DNA of 64,000 nucleotides, from NCBI GenBank assembly GCA_033239125.1, contig BSWB01000004.1:141175926-141239925 (forward strand), read 5' to 3'. This DNA comes from Fagopyrum homotropicum. Taxonomy: Eukaryota; Streptophyta; Magnoliopsida; Caryophyllales; Polygonaceae. The notes beneath the pieces are model-generated. The model was not told where the DNA came from, did not search any database, and saw nothing but the letters and a program-made list of their open reading frames with translations. Of this stretch, positions 35,794 to 46,606 are shown in pieces; the first letter of the stretch is position 1, and the number at the start of each line of letters is the position of its first letter. A program made the position numbers and the translations under genes.

Positions 35794-37560
35794 TGTTCGC
35801 TCCAAACGGTGTGTGCAAGCTTTAAATTTATAACCCTAGACTTAAGCTTAAAACAAGGATGCGAACCCGCAGTGTACGGGTCAATCATAGTAAAAAGCAA
35901 GAAATTCCAGGGGTCGATCACAGGGACTCGGTGAAACAAAGTCAATAACGGTAAGCTTCGTAATTACTAACCACAAGAGCAATTAAAACAATCAAAGATG
36001 AATAAGAAGTCAATAAAGCAAACATGCAATTCTAGGGATTAAAGCATCTAGTTGTGGTTCCAACTCAAGATCTAAAGATAAGCGGACAAAGCTGAGATTT
36101 TTGCATAGGGAAGGTGTTACTAAAGTGGAATAGATCACCGGGTAAGTCTCACTACTCACTAATCCAAAACCGTAACTCCTATTACCGGGTAAGTCTCAGG
36201 GAATTAAGATAAAGAACTATAACCTCAAACTAACACACCATCTAAGGGAATAGAATCAACCTTTACCGGGTAAGTCTCAGGCTAACTCACAAAGATGGGA
36301 TGGAAGCACACTCAAACCCCAATAAAGGATAAACCTTTATTACCTATACTTATGATCTTAGGTACACAAACTAAGGAATTACCGGGTAAGTCTCATCCTA
36401 AGCTTGCTTTGAACCAGGAAAGGTGTAATAAGAATAGGATTTGGCAAACTCTAACACTTAACTCTCAGTTTAGGATCAGATAAGTCACCTCGATCAGCCA
36501 AATTCCACCCCGGCCGAGATGTTCATCGACTGAACGAGATGCTTAGGGTTAAGGTTAAAGACTCGAACTTTCAGGGTCCTACTGGAATCTAAGATTATTC
36601 TATCATTGTTTTTCCCACAACCTTCAGCCAATCACCCTAGAATCGCACAAGGAAATTAGTCACTCATCATCATGAAAGTATTAATCAAATATATGGGAAG
36701 AGGGTGAATATTTGAACAAGAAGAATTTAATGAAAAGACTTCAATAACTGAATCAAATATCACAACAAAAGCGTTCCTTGGATAGCAATCCAACAAGACA
36801 ACACAACAAGGAAGGGAATCTAAGATAATCTTACAAAAACCCTTCAAAAAGCTATAAAAGCTATGATCTTCAATCTTCCTTCAACCTTCAAAAAGGTTCT
36901 TCAAATCTCCCAGCTGGAGTATGGCTGCTGCGATATATGCTGGATCTCGCAGCCTTCAATGGTGTATAACGTGCTAAGTGGGGGGTTTGGATTTGTGGAA
37001 ATCCAACCCTTTTATAGGAAAAATAACCCTCCAAAGATAAAATATCTTAGAAAGATCTTCTCCCATAAAAATAGGTAAAATATAAGATCTTCTTCCTTCC
37101 AGGAGCCAAGCCCAAAAATATAAGATCACCTTCCAAAGATAAAAGATCTCAGCCAAGAATAAAATATTCTCGCCGCGTCCTAGGTGTTCGCCTCGGTCGA
37201 GTCGGCGTCTCTGGATCACCTCGGTCGAGATGAATCTCTGGTCAACCGAGGTGAGTCACAACTGAATGTGAAATCTCCCAAAACTGGTCCAAAGTGAATC
37301 TTTAATCCATGGCTATTCTTCCTGGATGGTTCCTTATGCTCCTCAATGTAGCTCCAATGACTCCATAGCTCCTTTTGTTCCTTTTTGATGCAAAACGTGC
37401 AATTTTACCTCAATTACAGCAAAACTAGGTGTAGACCTCGATTCCCGCAAAGGTAGATGAAATGGTAATATAATCACATATTATACATACAAACATGCAG
37501 ATTAGTGAAGATAAAACGTCCAAACAAGCCCCAAAATATAGACTATAATTCATGCTATCA
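35794..37560 (-). repeat. 5' LTR of element H
   Basis: 1767 bp, nearly identical to 32393-34161. It ends at the TATAT duplication in element E. Confidence 0.95.
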
Positions 37561-40106
37561 TATATCCTCATCGAAAACTGGTTCCTTCACTAAAGTGGAG
37601 AGGACGAACTCTACCTTTTCTTCTCCTATGTCGAACGCGAGTCTAGCATTCTTGCAATCAACTATGCAACCGGATGTTGCAAGAAACGGTCTTCCGAGTA
37701 TGATCGGGACCGGACTATCTGCAAGAATGTCAAGCACAACAAAGTCTATAGGAACATAGAACTTACCAAGCTTGACCGGGACGTCTTCAACTATACCGAT
37801 GGGACGAGTTATGGATCGATCCGCCATGTATAACGTCATCTTTACCGGTTTAGGTTCGCCTAAACCGATCTTCCTGCATAAGGCAAGCGGAATGATGCTC
37901 ACGCTTGCTCCTAAATCACATAATGCATCATATGTGACATCTCCCACTCCTATGGGAATACAAAATGACTCCGGATCCTTCAGCTTTGGGGGCATCTTCT
38001 CCTTTATTATCTTGATGAGATTCGATGAATCCGAACTCATCTTGACCTCTTCAAAATCCTCTAATTTTCTTTTATTAGAGAGGATCTCCTTTAGGAACTT
38101 TCCATAAGCTGGCATACCTACAACTGCATCAATGAAAGGTATATTAATATGTAGTTTGCTCATGAGTTCAATAAACTTACCGAATTGCTTGTCTAGACGC
38201 GCTCTTGCTCTAGATTGTGGGAATGGTAGGGGAGGTTTGAAAGCTGGAGGAGGAACGTAGACATCTTCCTTCTCCTTCCCCTTTTCTTTCTCCTTTTCGG
38301 CTAGAAATTCTACAAACTTAGGCTGCGGGTCGGTAGTTGTTACTCCGCTCCTAGTTGTGATTGTCATCACCCTTCCCTTTGGGTTATCCTCCGTCTTTCT
38401 TGGAAGTTTTCCTTGATTCCTAGGAACTTCCTCCGCATGGCTAAACATTTGGTTCTCTAAAACCTTTTGGGCTTTATCGACCTTAGTTATGTGATCATCA
38501 ACCTTGATGATGTGACTCTCCAATCCTTGAAGCATGCCCAAAATTGTTTCCAACATGGGATCGGGCTTCTCTTTCCCCGAAGTACTTCCACCATTAGATG
38601 TTTGCCCTTGGATTTTCAAAGGAGTGGAAGAAGAGGAAGGTGGAGTTAGTGAATTTCCTGAATTGGAATAAGAATTACCGGAATTTTGTTGGTTGGGACG
38701 CCAATTGTTGTTGTTTGAACCCCTATTGTTGTTCCGGTTGTTGTTATTGTTGTTCCAATTATTCCGGTTGTTGTTCCGGCTGTTGCGATTTGTATTCTCA
38801 TTCCCGTTGTGGTTATTGTTGTTGCCCAAATAACCTACATCTTGTTCCTTTTGCTTTGGAAAGTTGGTTTTGATGGCTTTCTTCAATTCTTTAATCTCCG
38901 TATTGAGAGAAAAGATTTGAGTTTGAGCTGCTTGTGATAGCTTTGCTCCTTGTTCCACATGATTCGCCTCTACTTTCCGGTGAGAATACTTCTCAACGAC
39001 TCGCGCTTGCTTCTCAATGAAGTCCCAAGCGTCATCTTCCCTCATGTCCATGAATGTACCACATGAAAGAGATTGGAGCTTAAATTGGGTCTCCACATCC
39101 AACCCCTTATAGTATATCTCCAATAGTGCCAATTTGGATATGCCATGATATGGGCAATCCAATAGCAAATCCTGAAATCTTTCCCAAGATTGAAACAAAC
39201 TTTCGTTAGATCTCATAGAAAATGCATTAATCTTACCTCTCAACTCCGCCGTCTTGGATGGCGGAAAGAACTTAGTGAGGAATTCCGAAGAAAGATCCTC
39301 CCATGTGTCGAGTTTCCCACTTGGAAGAGCTTGATACCAAGACAATGCTTTCCCTTTCAAGGAGAAGAAGAAAGGCTTGAGTTTATAACTGTTGGTAGTT
39401 GCATTCTTTGGCTTCATTGTCTCCATCATGATCTCAAAATTTTGTAGATGTTGATGTGGAGATTCAGCGCTCGTTCCCCCAAATTGATTTTGGCGGACAA
39501 TGGTAATAACTTGCGGGCTGAAGCTAAACCCTTGTGCATCATCAGCATCAAAGTTCACACCCAAACGGCGTGGTTGCTGCGTTGGATCCATCCTTTGGCC
39601 AAGAGTTCTTGGCTCCTCATCCACACGATCGACTCTCGCACATCCAGCTGGGGCACGACGATTGGCGGCCGCTCGTGGAACAAACGGTTCACATTGATCG
39701 TTGGATCAATGTCCTCTAGTGGTGGCATGGAAGAGTCGCTATCCTCATTGGATGAGTTGGTTCTAACCGATCTTCCCGGTCTCCTTCTTCTCTTTTTCTT
39801 CTTGAGGTCGCTTATTTCCAGCCTCATTTGGAACATCATATCCGTGAGATCATCAATTTTTGATTGATGACGCTCCGATTCCTCTTTACGAGTCCTCTAC
39901 CTCCATCTAAGTTGAGCTTCGGATTCCGCTAATTCCGTTTGGTAATCTCGTTCGCTTTCTTCAGCCATCTTTCTTTCCTTGAGCTTTCTCCTCAAAGTCC
40001 TCTCAAGCTCTTGATCGAGAGGTAAGAGGTCTTCGTTGTTCCTAGACCTGCGCATACACTCGAAAGAGATATCAAATAACAAGGGAAGAGCTCCCAAGCT
40101 TGACAA
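37561..40106 (-). pseudogene. Element E gag and protease
   Basis: The N-terminal coiled region starts near 40106 (RRSRNNEDLLPLDQELERTL). It is followed by a TAG at 39894 in place of a coding triplet, then a basic KKKRRRRPGR block, a frame change near 39640, and an open frame from 39624. That frame holds VDRVDEEPRTLGQRMDP, the gag domain (SPHQHLQNFEIMMETM, SWERFQDLLLDCPYHGI), an Asn-rich linker, and the protease with DLGASVSIIP and IILGRPFLATSG. The frame ends at the H insertion at 37560. The gag is close to that of element A, yet the 5' part differs much more than the gag core. Confidence 0.92.
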
Positions 40107-40134
40107 CCGATAACCGAATTCGGCCTAGACCAAA

Positions 40135-40152
40135 TCCCCGGCAACGGCGCCA
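40135..40152 (-). promoter_or_regulatory. Primer binding site of element E
   Basis: TGGCGCCGTTGCCGGGGA in element orientation, identical to element A and 6 nt inside the LTR. Confidence 0.93.
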
Positions 40153-40158
40153 AAAACT

Positions 40159-41824
40159 TGTTCGCCACTTAGCGTGCGTGCAAATAAGTCTTAAATTTAT
40201 AAAACTAGAACTCAAGCAAGCGAACCCGCAGTGTACGGATCGACGTAGTTAAGCAAGAATTCCAAAGTATCGAACACAAGGATTTGGGGCGTTAAATCCA
40301 GTTATAGATCGTCAAGCAAGTAAATGTACGAGCTTTGCAAATATTGGGAAAACAGCAACCCTAAAGATCCAGGTATCTAATTGTGGCAATCGATTCAAGA
40401 TATACTAAAGAACTAAGGACAGAGTTAAGAGTTGCAAAGGTATGCTAATGCAAAGCAATGTACGGTGAAGTTCCAAGGCTTTATATGACTTATCTAGAAA
40501 TACTCTCTATAAAGGTTGTTGAGGCTTCAGTATAGAAAGGATCTAAAGACAAGAATTAATCTCAAATACCCAAACTTATAACCCAAGAATCAAGATTAAC
40601 TAAACCGATTAAGGTTGTGACACTCGAAATCGAAGTAGAGGTTGTTGAGGCTTCACTACTACCTAGAAAAGCAAGCCAAGACTAAGTTAAAGGTAATCTT
40701 TAACCTTGAATTAAAGTAAAAGCAAGGTTCGTAAACTATGGAAAATTACGGGTGGATCTTGAGTTCCACGGCCGTGGAACTTCAAGAACAGGCCGTGATT
40801 CTGGCTCGTCGGCGAAATCTCTCTAACTCTCAGGGTCCAATCTGTTTACGATCGATCTATCATCATCTAAGCCACAACTATCAACCCTTCACCTTAGAAT
40901 TTCTAATGGGTTTTAGCCAATAACAGTCATTATGATATCAAATTCAAGATTTAGAAGAATGAAAGATGAAAACCTTCGAAAACCTTCAATAAACTTCAAA
41001 TCAATCTCAAATCCACAAACAAAGGTAATGATGTATTTCGGATTTGGAATAACACAAACAAATCACAATCCTTGATAAGAACGAAGAACGAGATGTCAAT
41101 CCGTCTTCTAATCAAACCTAAGGACAAAGCGCAACTTCCAAATCTTCAAGCCTTTGCAAATCTACGTTGCAAAATGGCAATCTCCGCACGTCCAATTGAA
41201 ACCCTAGGTATGTGCTAGCAGGTGTAAGCGAAGGTCCTGAAATCTCCCTCCTTCAGTCCTTTTATAGGGGAAGATAGAATAAGTGTCCGGCCCATGTATA
41301 TAGACAATGTGTCTATATTTTATTCGTCGAAGGATTGCCTAAATCACGGTTATATGGAATTCCACGCCCGTGGTTTAGAGTGTGGAATTGGATTACGGTT
41401 CTTCAAAACTTCCCCGACCGTACTTTATACCGTGTAACTCTCTAGAATGATCCACGCTCATGTTGCCAAGTTCCACGGTCGTGGTTTAGAGCGTGGACTT
41501 CATTACGGCTGTATTTTAGAGCGTGGAAGCATAGGTTGCTCGTAATTCCCTTTGTTTTGTGCCATTCTTCATCCTTGCATCTTCCTTAGCTTCTTTGTGG
41601 TGTCCTCAATCCTTGGATGTGCTCAATCCATCTCCATCCTCTCTTAATTTGTTCGGTTTTAGCTCTTATTCGCCTACAATCAACACAAAGCTTATGTAGA
41701 CCTCTATATCGACAATATAGACAAACTAGCTCACAATTGCTTCAATGCTTTATCAATGAACACTAATATGGATGAAATACATCTAGAAAACGTGCCTAAA
41801 ATATCACAATATTTCATGCTAACA
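40159..41824 (-). repeat. 5' LTR of element E
   Basis: 1666 bp, same length as the 3' LTR. Word clusters lie at 40750-40795 (palindrome at 40766) and 41345-41527. The GAAGC duplication follows at 41825. Confidence 0.95.
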
Positions 41825-42891
41825 GAAGCCATGAATGTGTGCTTGTTAAGTTTGATTGTTAAGATGCATGTTGTTGGCTAAATAGATGCGATTCTAGGGT
41901 GAGGAAATGATGGTTATGGCTTGGACTATGATAGGATAGACTTAAACGTACCTTTGGATGATTTGTTTGCTCGAACCTAGCTACTGTTGTAAATCACGGT
42001 TTGTTCTTGCATGACCACGGCCGTGGAAGTGGATGAACTACCCGTGATTTTGTCTAACTTGCTTGCACTGATAAATCTGAATATTAGGATGTTAGATTGT
42101 TGAAATCCTAGTGTTTTTTGAGCTTAATCTATTCTAGGGTGACCTAGTGTTAGCAAACTAAGTGAGAGAAGAGATCTACCCGGTAATTCTCGACCTTAGG
42201 TACCAAGGATGATAAACTCTACGTAGTAGTGAGCCTCATAAGCCGCTATTGGATTGAGTGTGCTAGGATTGTTGTTTAGGACTTGCCTTCCCGAGACTTA
42301 CCCGGTAAGGAGAGGTTATATCCCTAGATAACAATCCGGTTTGTGTAGAATTCCTAACCTTAGGCTCTTTGAGACTTACCCGGTGATAAGACCTTAGGAA
42401 CGGACTAGTGGACCATGAGACCTACCCGGTGATTGATCCCGATTTAGAAACACCCACTCCCAACATACCATAGTTGATCCAAGGAATGATTAGAAGCTTG
42501 AGTCCAATGCCATAACCGGAATTTCTAACCCCTAGAATCCGCTTTTCTCTCCTTGATTACCTATCTCGTGTTTGTGTTTGCTTATTTGTGTTGCTAGCTT
42601 AGTTGTTTGTTAATCTTGCATGATTTGTGATCCTTGATTGATCACCACAAAACCAATCCAAAAACATTGAGATTTTCATTTCTTTATTTCTTTCTCTTTT
42701 CTCAAACTAGGTCTACACTATTCTTAGTCACTATTTGATTCAATTTCACCTTAGTCTTTGTGTTCGACCTCGGAATACTATCCTTACTACAAAACGACCC
42801 ATACACTGTGGGTTCGCTAGGAGTTAGGAAAAATATATCGAGTTATAAATTTAAGACTTTTGCGTGCATACAATCTTAGCGTAACAACCTT

Positions 42892-43105
42892 TCACTCGAG
42901 AAAAGAGTACACTTTCACTCGAGCAAAGAAGCCAGAAATCCAAAATGTCAACGTCTCTCTAGTTCACAACATCACTCAAGCAAAGAAGACACAAAAACTC
43001 GAGAGGAGGAGACATGACACTCGAGCAAGGAGTACAAGACTAAGTCGGTGGAACCAGTCGATGCTCAGGAGAAACCCACTCGACCAAGGAATACAAGTCA
43101 CTCGA
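42892..43105 (+). repeat. ACTCGAGCAAAGAAG word array, right half
   Basis: About seven copies or near copies of the F word (ACTCGAGCAAAGAAG, ACTCAAGCAAAGAAG, ACTCGAGCAAGGAG, ACTCGACCAAGGAA). The array continues 20789-20975 across the D1 insertion. Confidence 0.9.
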
Positions 43106-44411
43106 GGTAGCCCAATATAGAGTGAAATCAACTTGTGTAACTAACTCTTGCAACTTGCTCCACTTGCCTCCAAGGGAGGACCACGACTTCTAGGCTTGTA
43201 TAAAGGGCATTTGGCTAATTGAAAAGATATCAATTCACATACATATCTCTCTTATACTCTCTTAATTAGTAGTTTGGTAGTAGAAACAATATATGAGGTT
43301 TAAAATGGCCAAATTTGGAATCAATCAAAGGAAAAAAAATGTTGGTGTTCTTCATTCTTGTTCTTGCTAGACCTTAATCCCAACTTGTTTTTGCTCATAA
43401 CTTTAGATTGGCCGGTAAGTCCAAATTCGTCAATTCTTCTTCTTACATTCCTTATTTCTTGTCTACTTTACAACCATGTCACTTGTTTCTATTGTTACCA
43501 TGCCCACATTTTCGATGAGTGAGTAGTTTCCTTGCTAGGTTTTGGGTTAAAAATCCCCAAATTATGCTAAACTAGTATTGTTCTTGTGTTGTGTTTATGA
43601 TTTGAAGGAAAACTAAGCATGTTAGTAGAATACAGGAGGGATCGAATCTACTTTGGTATTCATTCATGTTGGATTTATTTTGAATATTTTGGATGTTAGA
43701 CTATCATTCATTTAAATTGTTCCCTTAGCACATTCTATACTTCCAAGCACGAATAAAAGATGTTTAGATTAATCATCCAATTTGAGACTTATAAGTAATA
43801 TGAGGATGATTATGCAATGTTGAGATGCTTATCATGCTACAATAGAGAGATTATGGCAGAAAAGATTATTTCCCTACTTGTGATGTTATTGTCCAAATTA
43901 TGGTGATGTTAGATAATGTAAGCAAATCGCAAACACCATGTGATGCTCATGTTGTCTAGTATCATCATAATCGTCACCAAACTTAATCAACTAGTATGCA
44001 AATAGAAAACACCATGTGATGAATATTAGTTGACATAAAGCCATATGTTGTGACAAAGCTCACCTAATTACACATGTTACCTTCATATTTTCCTTCATTG
44101 ATTGAACATAACTTGCTTGAGCATGCTACAAGCTATGGCTTGAGAGTAATAGCCTCAAACATCGTGTTTTCTCCATACTTGATACTTGATTGTGTTACTT
44201 GCCTACTTGTTACTTAAAACCCCAAATATTTGATTATTTGGTCACCCCAAAACACACTTAGACCTTACTCTTGAACTTGAAACACTTCAAACTATATAAA
44301 GTTCTCTTGGGATTCGGGCTTGATGAAAGATCATATACTTGCATTGACAATGACCATAGACTTGCGAAAATTTGTGATAAATGAGGTTTATCCTCACTTC
44401 ACATCAATATA

Positions 44412-44616
44412 TGAGATCAAATATTTGGATACATTGCTTAAAATAATAAAGATATTATATATTTATTTTAGGCTAGTTTATTTTTATTTTATCCTTGCAA
44501 TCTTTATTATTCCATTTCTATCGTATTGTAATCCCTATAAATAGGGTGCAATTCATCAATACAATTTGTGCTTCTATTTTCACCATTTGTGTGGCCTTTT
44601 CCACCATAATCTTTCA
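44412..44616 (+). repeat. 5' LTR of the TRIM, right part
   Basis: It is preceded by 14 bp left of F (20452-20465). It contains a TATA box, TATAAATA at 44536-44543, followed by a CATCAATACAA start-like region. It is matched by the 3' LTR at 44865-45084. Confidence 0.85.
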
Positions 44617-44864
44617 TGATATCAAAGTAGGTTTGATCGGAACCTCAACCTACCAAGCTCTATTTCCCTCAACCTACTAGCATCTAAATGTATCCTTGCC
44701 ACCGTTTTACCGGTGGTCATATCGATCCAATATCACCACCGATCTATTGGTGGTTCTATCAATCTGCATGTGGTGTCACCGATTTGATCTCCTATGCTTG
44801 TTATCAATGAAGATAATTTAGTCTTCAATGTTCATTTGCATACCCACGCTTTGACTTGGGAGCG

Positions 44865-45084
44865 TATTAAAAGATATATGAGATCAAATATTTGGATACA
44901 ATGTTTAAAGTAATAAAGACACTATCGATTTATTTTAGCCTAGTTTATTTCTTATTTTGTCCTTGCAATCGTTATTATTCTCTTTCTATCGTATTGCAAT
45001 CCCTATAAATAGAGTGTAATTCATCAATACAATTTGTGGTTCTATTTCCACCATTTGCGTGGTCTTCTCTACTATAATCTTTCA
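44865..45084 (+). repeat. 3' LTR of the TRIM
   Basis: It starts TATTAAAAGATATATGAG and ends ATAATCTTTCA, with TATAAATA at 45004-45011. Many substitutions against the 5' LTR make this the oldest datable pair in the window. Confidence 0.85.
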
Positions 45085-45100
45085 CAAATGGACATTTGGA

Positions 45101-45650
45101 GAAACTAGACATTGGGAGAAAATTTACCTTTCCCCACAAATTACAAAAATCCCCTAAAAAGGTCCGAAAAATGAAAAAGACTGGTTGGGGCAAACCGGTC
45201 CACCGATTGCCCTTTTCCTCATCTATGATGCACCGGTCTAGATATTGGTCCATATATTTTGCCTACGATTGTTGTTTTCATTATTGGGCAATTTTAAAGG
45301 TCTTCAATAAGGATTCTACTCTCGGTGTAAAGTAAAAAGTTGTATCCCTTCGAAATACCTTTAAAATGAGTGTACATGGGTCTTCTGGTTCATTTTGAGG
45401 CCACCTATATATTTGTGTTTACCAAAAGTGAGGAAAAATGTTCACTATGCCTTGTTTTTGTTCACAAGCCTTCATTGTTTGTTACATGTCTCTTCCATGA
45501 AACTTACAAGTATCCATATTTGGCATCTCTAAGTGTCCGTATGCTTATTCTTGATTCTTAGCCTCAACTTATGCTTCTCAATACTTTGACATTGACCCAG
45601 TTTTGACTCTCAAGGCCTCTTTTGGTTTTTTTTATAACATTTTAAGCTTA
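45101..45650. other. Intergenic DNA right of the nest
   Basis: No gene, RNA or terminal repeat is recognised beyond the end of the 21-bp array. Confidence 0.5.
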
Positions 45651-45932
45651 GTGCTTCTTGAAACGGATTCACAATTTGTCGATACTATATTGAATAAAAG
45701 CATCCCCCAGTGTCATCCCTTATCTAGCCTGGTTCATAGATGTCAAGGCTATTTGTAAAGAGATTGGACTATCCAAACTCGCCATATTTTCAAGGAAGCA
45801 AATTATGTTGCGGATTTCCTAGCTAACCTCGCTTTCAATTTTGACATTTCTTTTCATGTATTGCTTGACCCTCCCGAGGGTAAAATGTATATTATTGATG
45901 TTAATGTGAGGGGTCAAACTATCCCCGTTTGA
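45651..45932 (+). pseudogene. LINE-type RNase H remnant
   Basis: A 94-codon frame with one internal TAA reads LLETDSQFVDTILNK and later IFKEANYVADFLANLAFNFD. This is the end of the RNase H-like domain found at the C-terminus of plant LINE polyproteins and related reverse-transcriptase-like genes. No reverse transcriptase is seen upstream and no poly(A) tail follows. It could also derive from a domesticated RNase H-like gene. Confidence 0.65.
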
Positions 45933-46425
45933 TGACTACTTAACCCTTTTTCTATATATGATAAGCACAATTAGATGCGCAGAGTGTACCATACCTCCTT
46001 CTAACAAAAACAGACAACACAAAGAGAAGTATACATTCAATTATAATATATGCTCATAATGGAATGTATGGATGCATATTACATGCAAATCGAAGCCTAA
46101 ACTAAGAATAAATGCATCTAAAAGGTAAGAAAGCATGAAAACATGTTATCACTAGAAAATGTTATTACTATTATTAAAGATGGATTGTTTGCTGCAACTA
46201 TGATACAAGACCTTGAAGAATAGAATAACACAACAATAATCCAAGATGGAGTTGTTATGATAACCTTGTTGTAGCCTATTCAACTCCAATTAATGAGGGG
46301 CTAATTTCCTTTGAAAATTATTTTCACACTTTTCACACCAACAAAACAACTCACATGCTTATCGATGTAGTATCGGTTAAGAATGAAGGAGCTAAAATTG
46401 AGACTAGCAAAAGGAAGTAGTGGAC
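45933..46425. other. Intergenic DNA
   Basis: Nothing recognised. Confidence 0.5.
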
Positions 46426-46606
46426 TAGGGTTGTGCAAATCCAAGCTGAACCAAAACTACGGTCATGAACCGCCAATTATGTTACCATGATTGGTATGTA
46501 ATATTATGGTCCGGTCTTGAACCGTAATATTTCGGTCCGACTGTTACAGTTTGATCCAAGACCGTTACATGCAAAAGCGTAACGGCCTACCGTTAGCACA
46601 ACCTTA
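46426..46606. mobile_element. Degraded hAT-type MITE, about 181 bp
   Basis: The ends TAGGGTTGTGCAAAT and TAAGGTTGTGCTAAC are inverted repeats of the same type as the MITE at 9996, with GGTCCGG and ACCGTAA words inside. No clear 8-bp duplication remains, so the borders are less sure. Confidence 0.6.

Larger units (their letters stand above)
32393..37560 (-). mobile_element. Deleted Athila-type element H, inserted in element E
   Basis: It has LTRs 32393-34161 and 35794-37560 with about 11-12 differences over 1.77 kb, and an exact TATAT duplication (32388-32392, 37561-37565). The interior is only 1.63 kb: a short C-terminal scrap of the env-like ORF and the 3' tail. Gag, protease, RT, RNase H and integrase are absent. 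It belongs to the family of element A. It is the youngest insertion here by LTR identity, although it encodes nothing. Confidence 0.95.
21759..41824 (-). mobile_element. Athila-type Ty3/gypsy element E, full-length but broken
   Basis: Both LTRs are 1666 bp (21759-23424 and 40159-41824) with about 45 differences. The target duplication GAAGC is exact (21754-21758, 41825-41829). In minus orientation the order is 5' LTR, primer site, gag, protease, reverse transcriptase, RNase H, integrase, spacer, env-like ORF, 3' tail, polypurine tract and 3' LTR, as known for Athila. H (32393-37560) and D2 (23980-25793) are later insertions. Several stops and frameshifts make it inactive. Confidence 0.95.
20982..42872 (+). 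mobile_element. Solo LTR D1, split by element E
   Basis: The LTR has a left part 20982-21758 and a right part 41825-42872, about 1.8 kb together. It starts TGATAACACG and ends TGCGTGCATACA. D2 (23980-25793, opposite strand) is homologous along its whole length, which confirms both the ends and that E is an insertion. The flanks GCCTT and ATCTT match at only three of five bases, so the target duplication is decayed or the ends are off by a base. The right part has four GAGA(C/T)(C/T)TACCCGGT blocks. CCACGGCCGTGG occurs at 21331 and 42015. Confidence 0.8.
20466..44406 (+). mobile_element. Solo LTR F (same family as LTR B), split by D1
   Basis: An exact ATATA duplication flanks it at 20461-20465 and 44407-44411. 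The two parts (20466-20981 and 42873-44406) total about 2.05 kb and match LTR B end to end in opposite orientation. It begins TCATAACATG, a probable mutation of TG, and ends TTCACATCA. No primer site or coding region belongs to it, so it is a solo LTR. Its middle is an array of ACTCGAGCAAAGAAG words (20789-20975, 42892-43105), and D1 inserted into that array. Confidence 0.85.
20452..45084 (+). mobile_element. TRIM-like miniature LTR element, outermost layer of the nest
   Basis: The element is two LTRs of about 220 bp and a 248-bp interior. The 5' LTR is split by LTR F: 20452-20465 plus 44412-44616. The 3' LTR is 44865-45084. An exact CAAAT target duplication lies at 20447-20451 and 45085-45089. 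The interior begins with TGATATCAAAG (44617-44627), a degenerate copy of the tRNA-Met primer site TGGTATCAGAG. It ends in CTTGGGAGCG, resembling copia polypurine tracts. No protein is encoded. The start TATT suggests a mutated TGTT. Without F and everything inside it, the element is about 690 bp. Confidence 0.83.
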
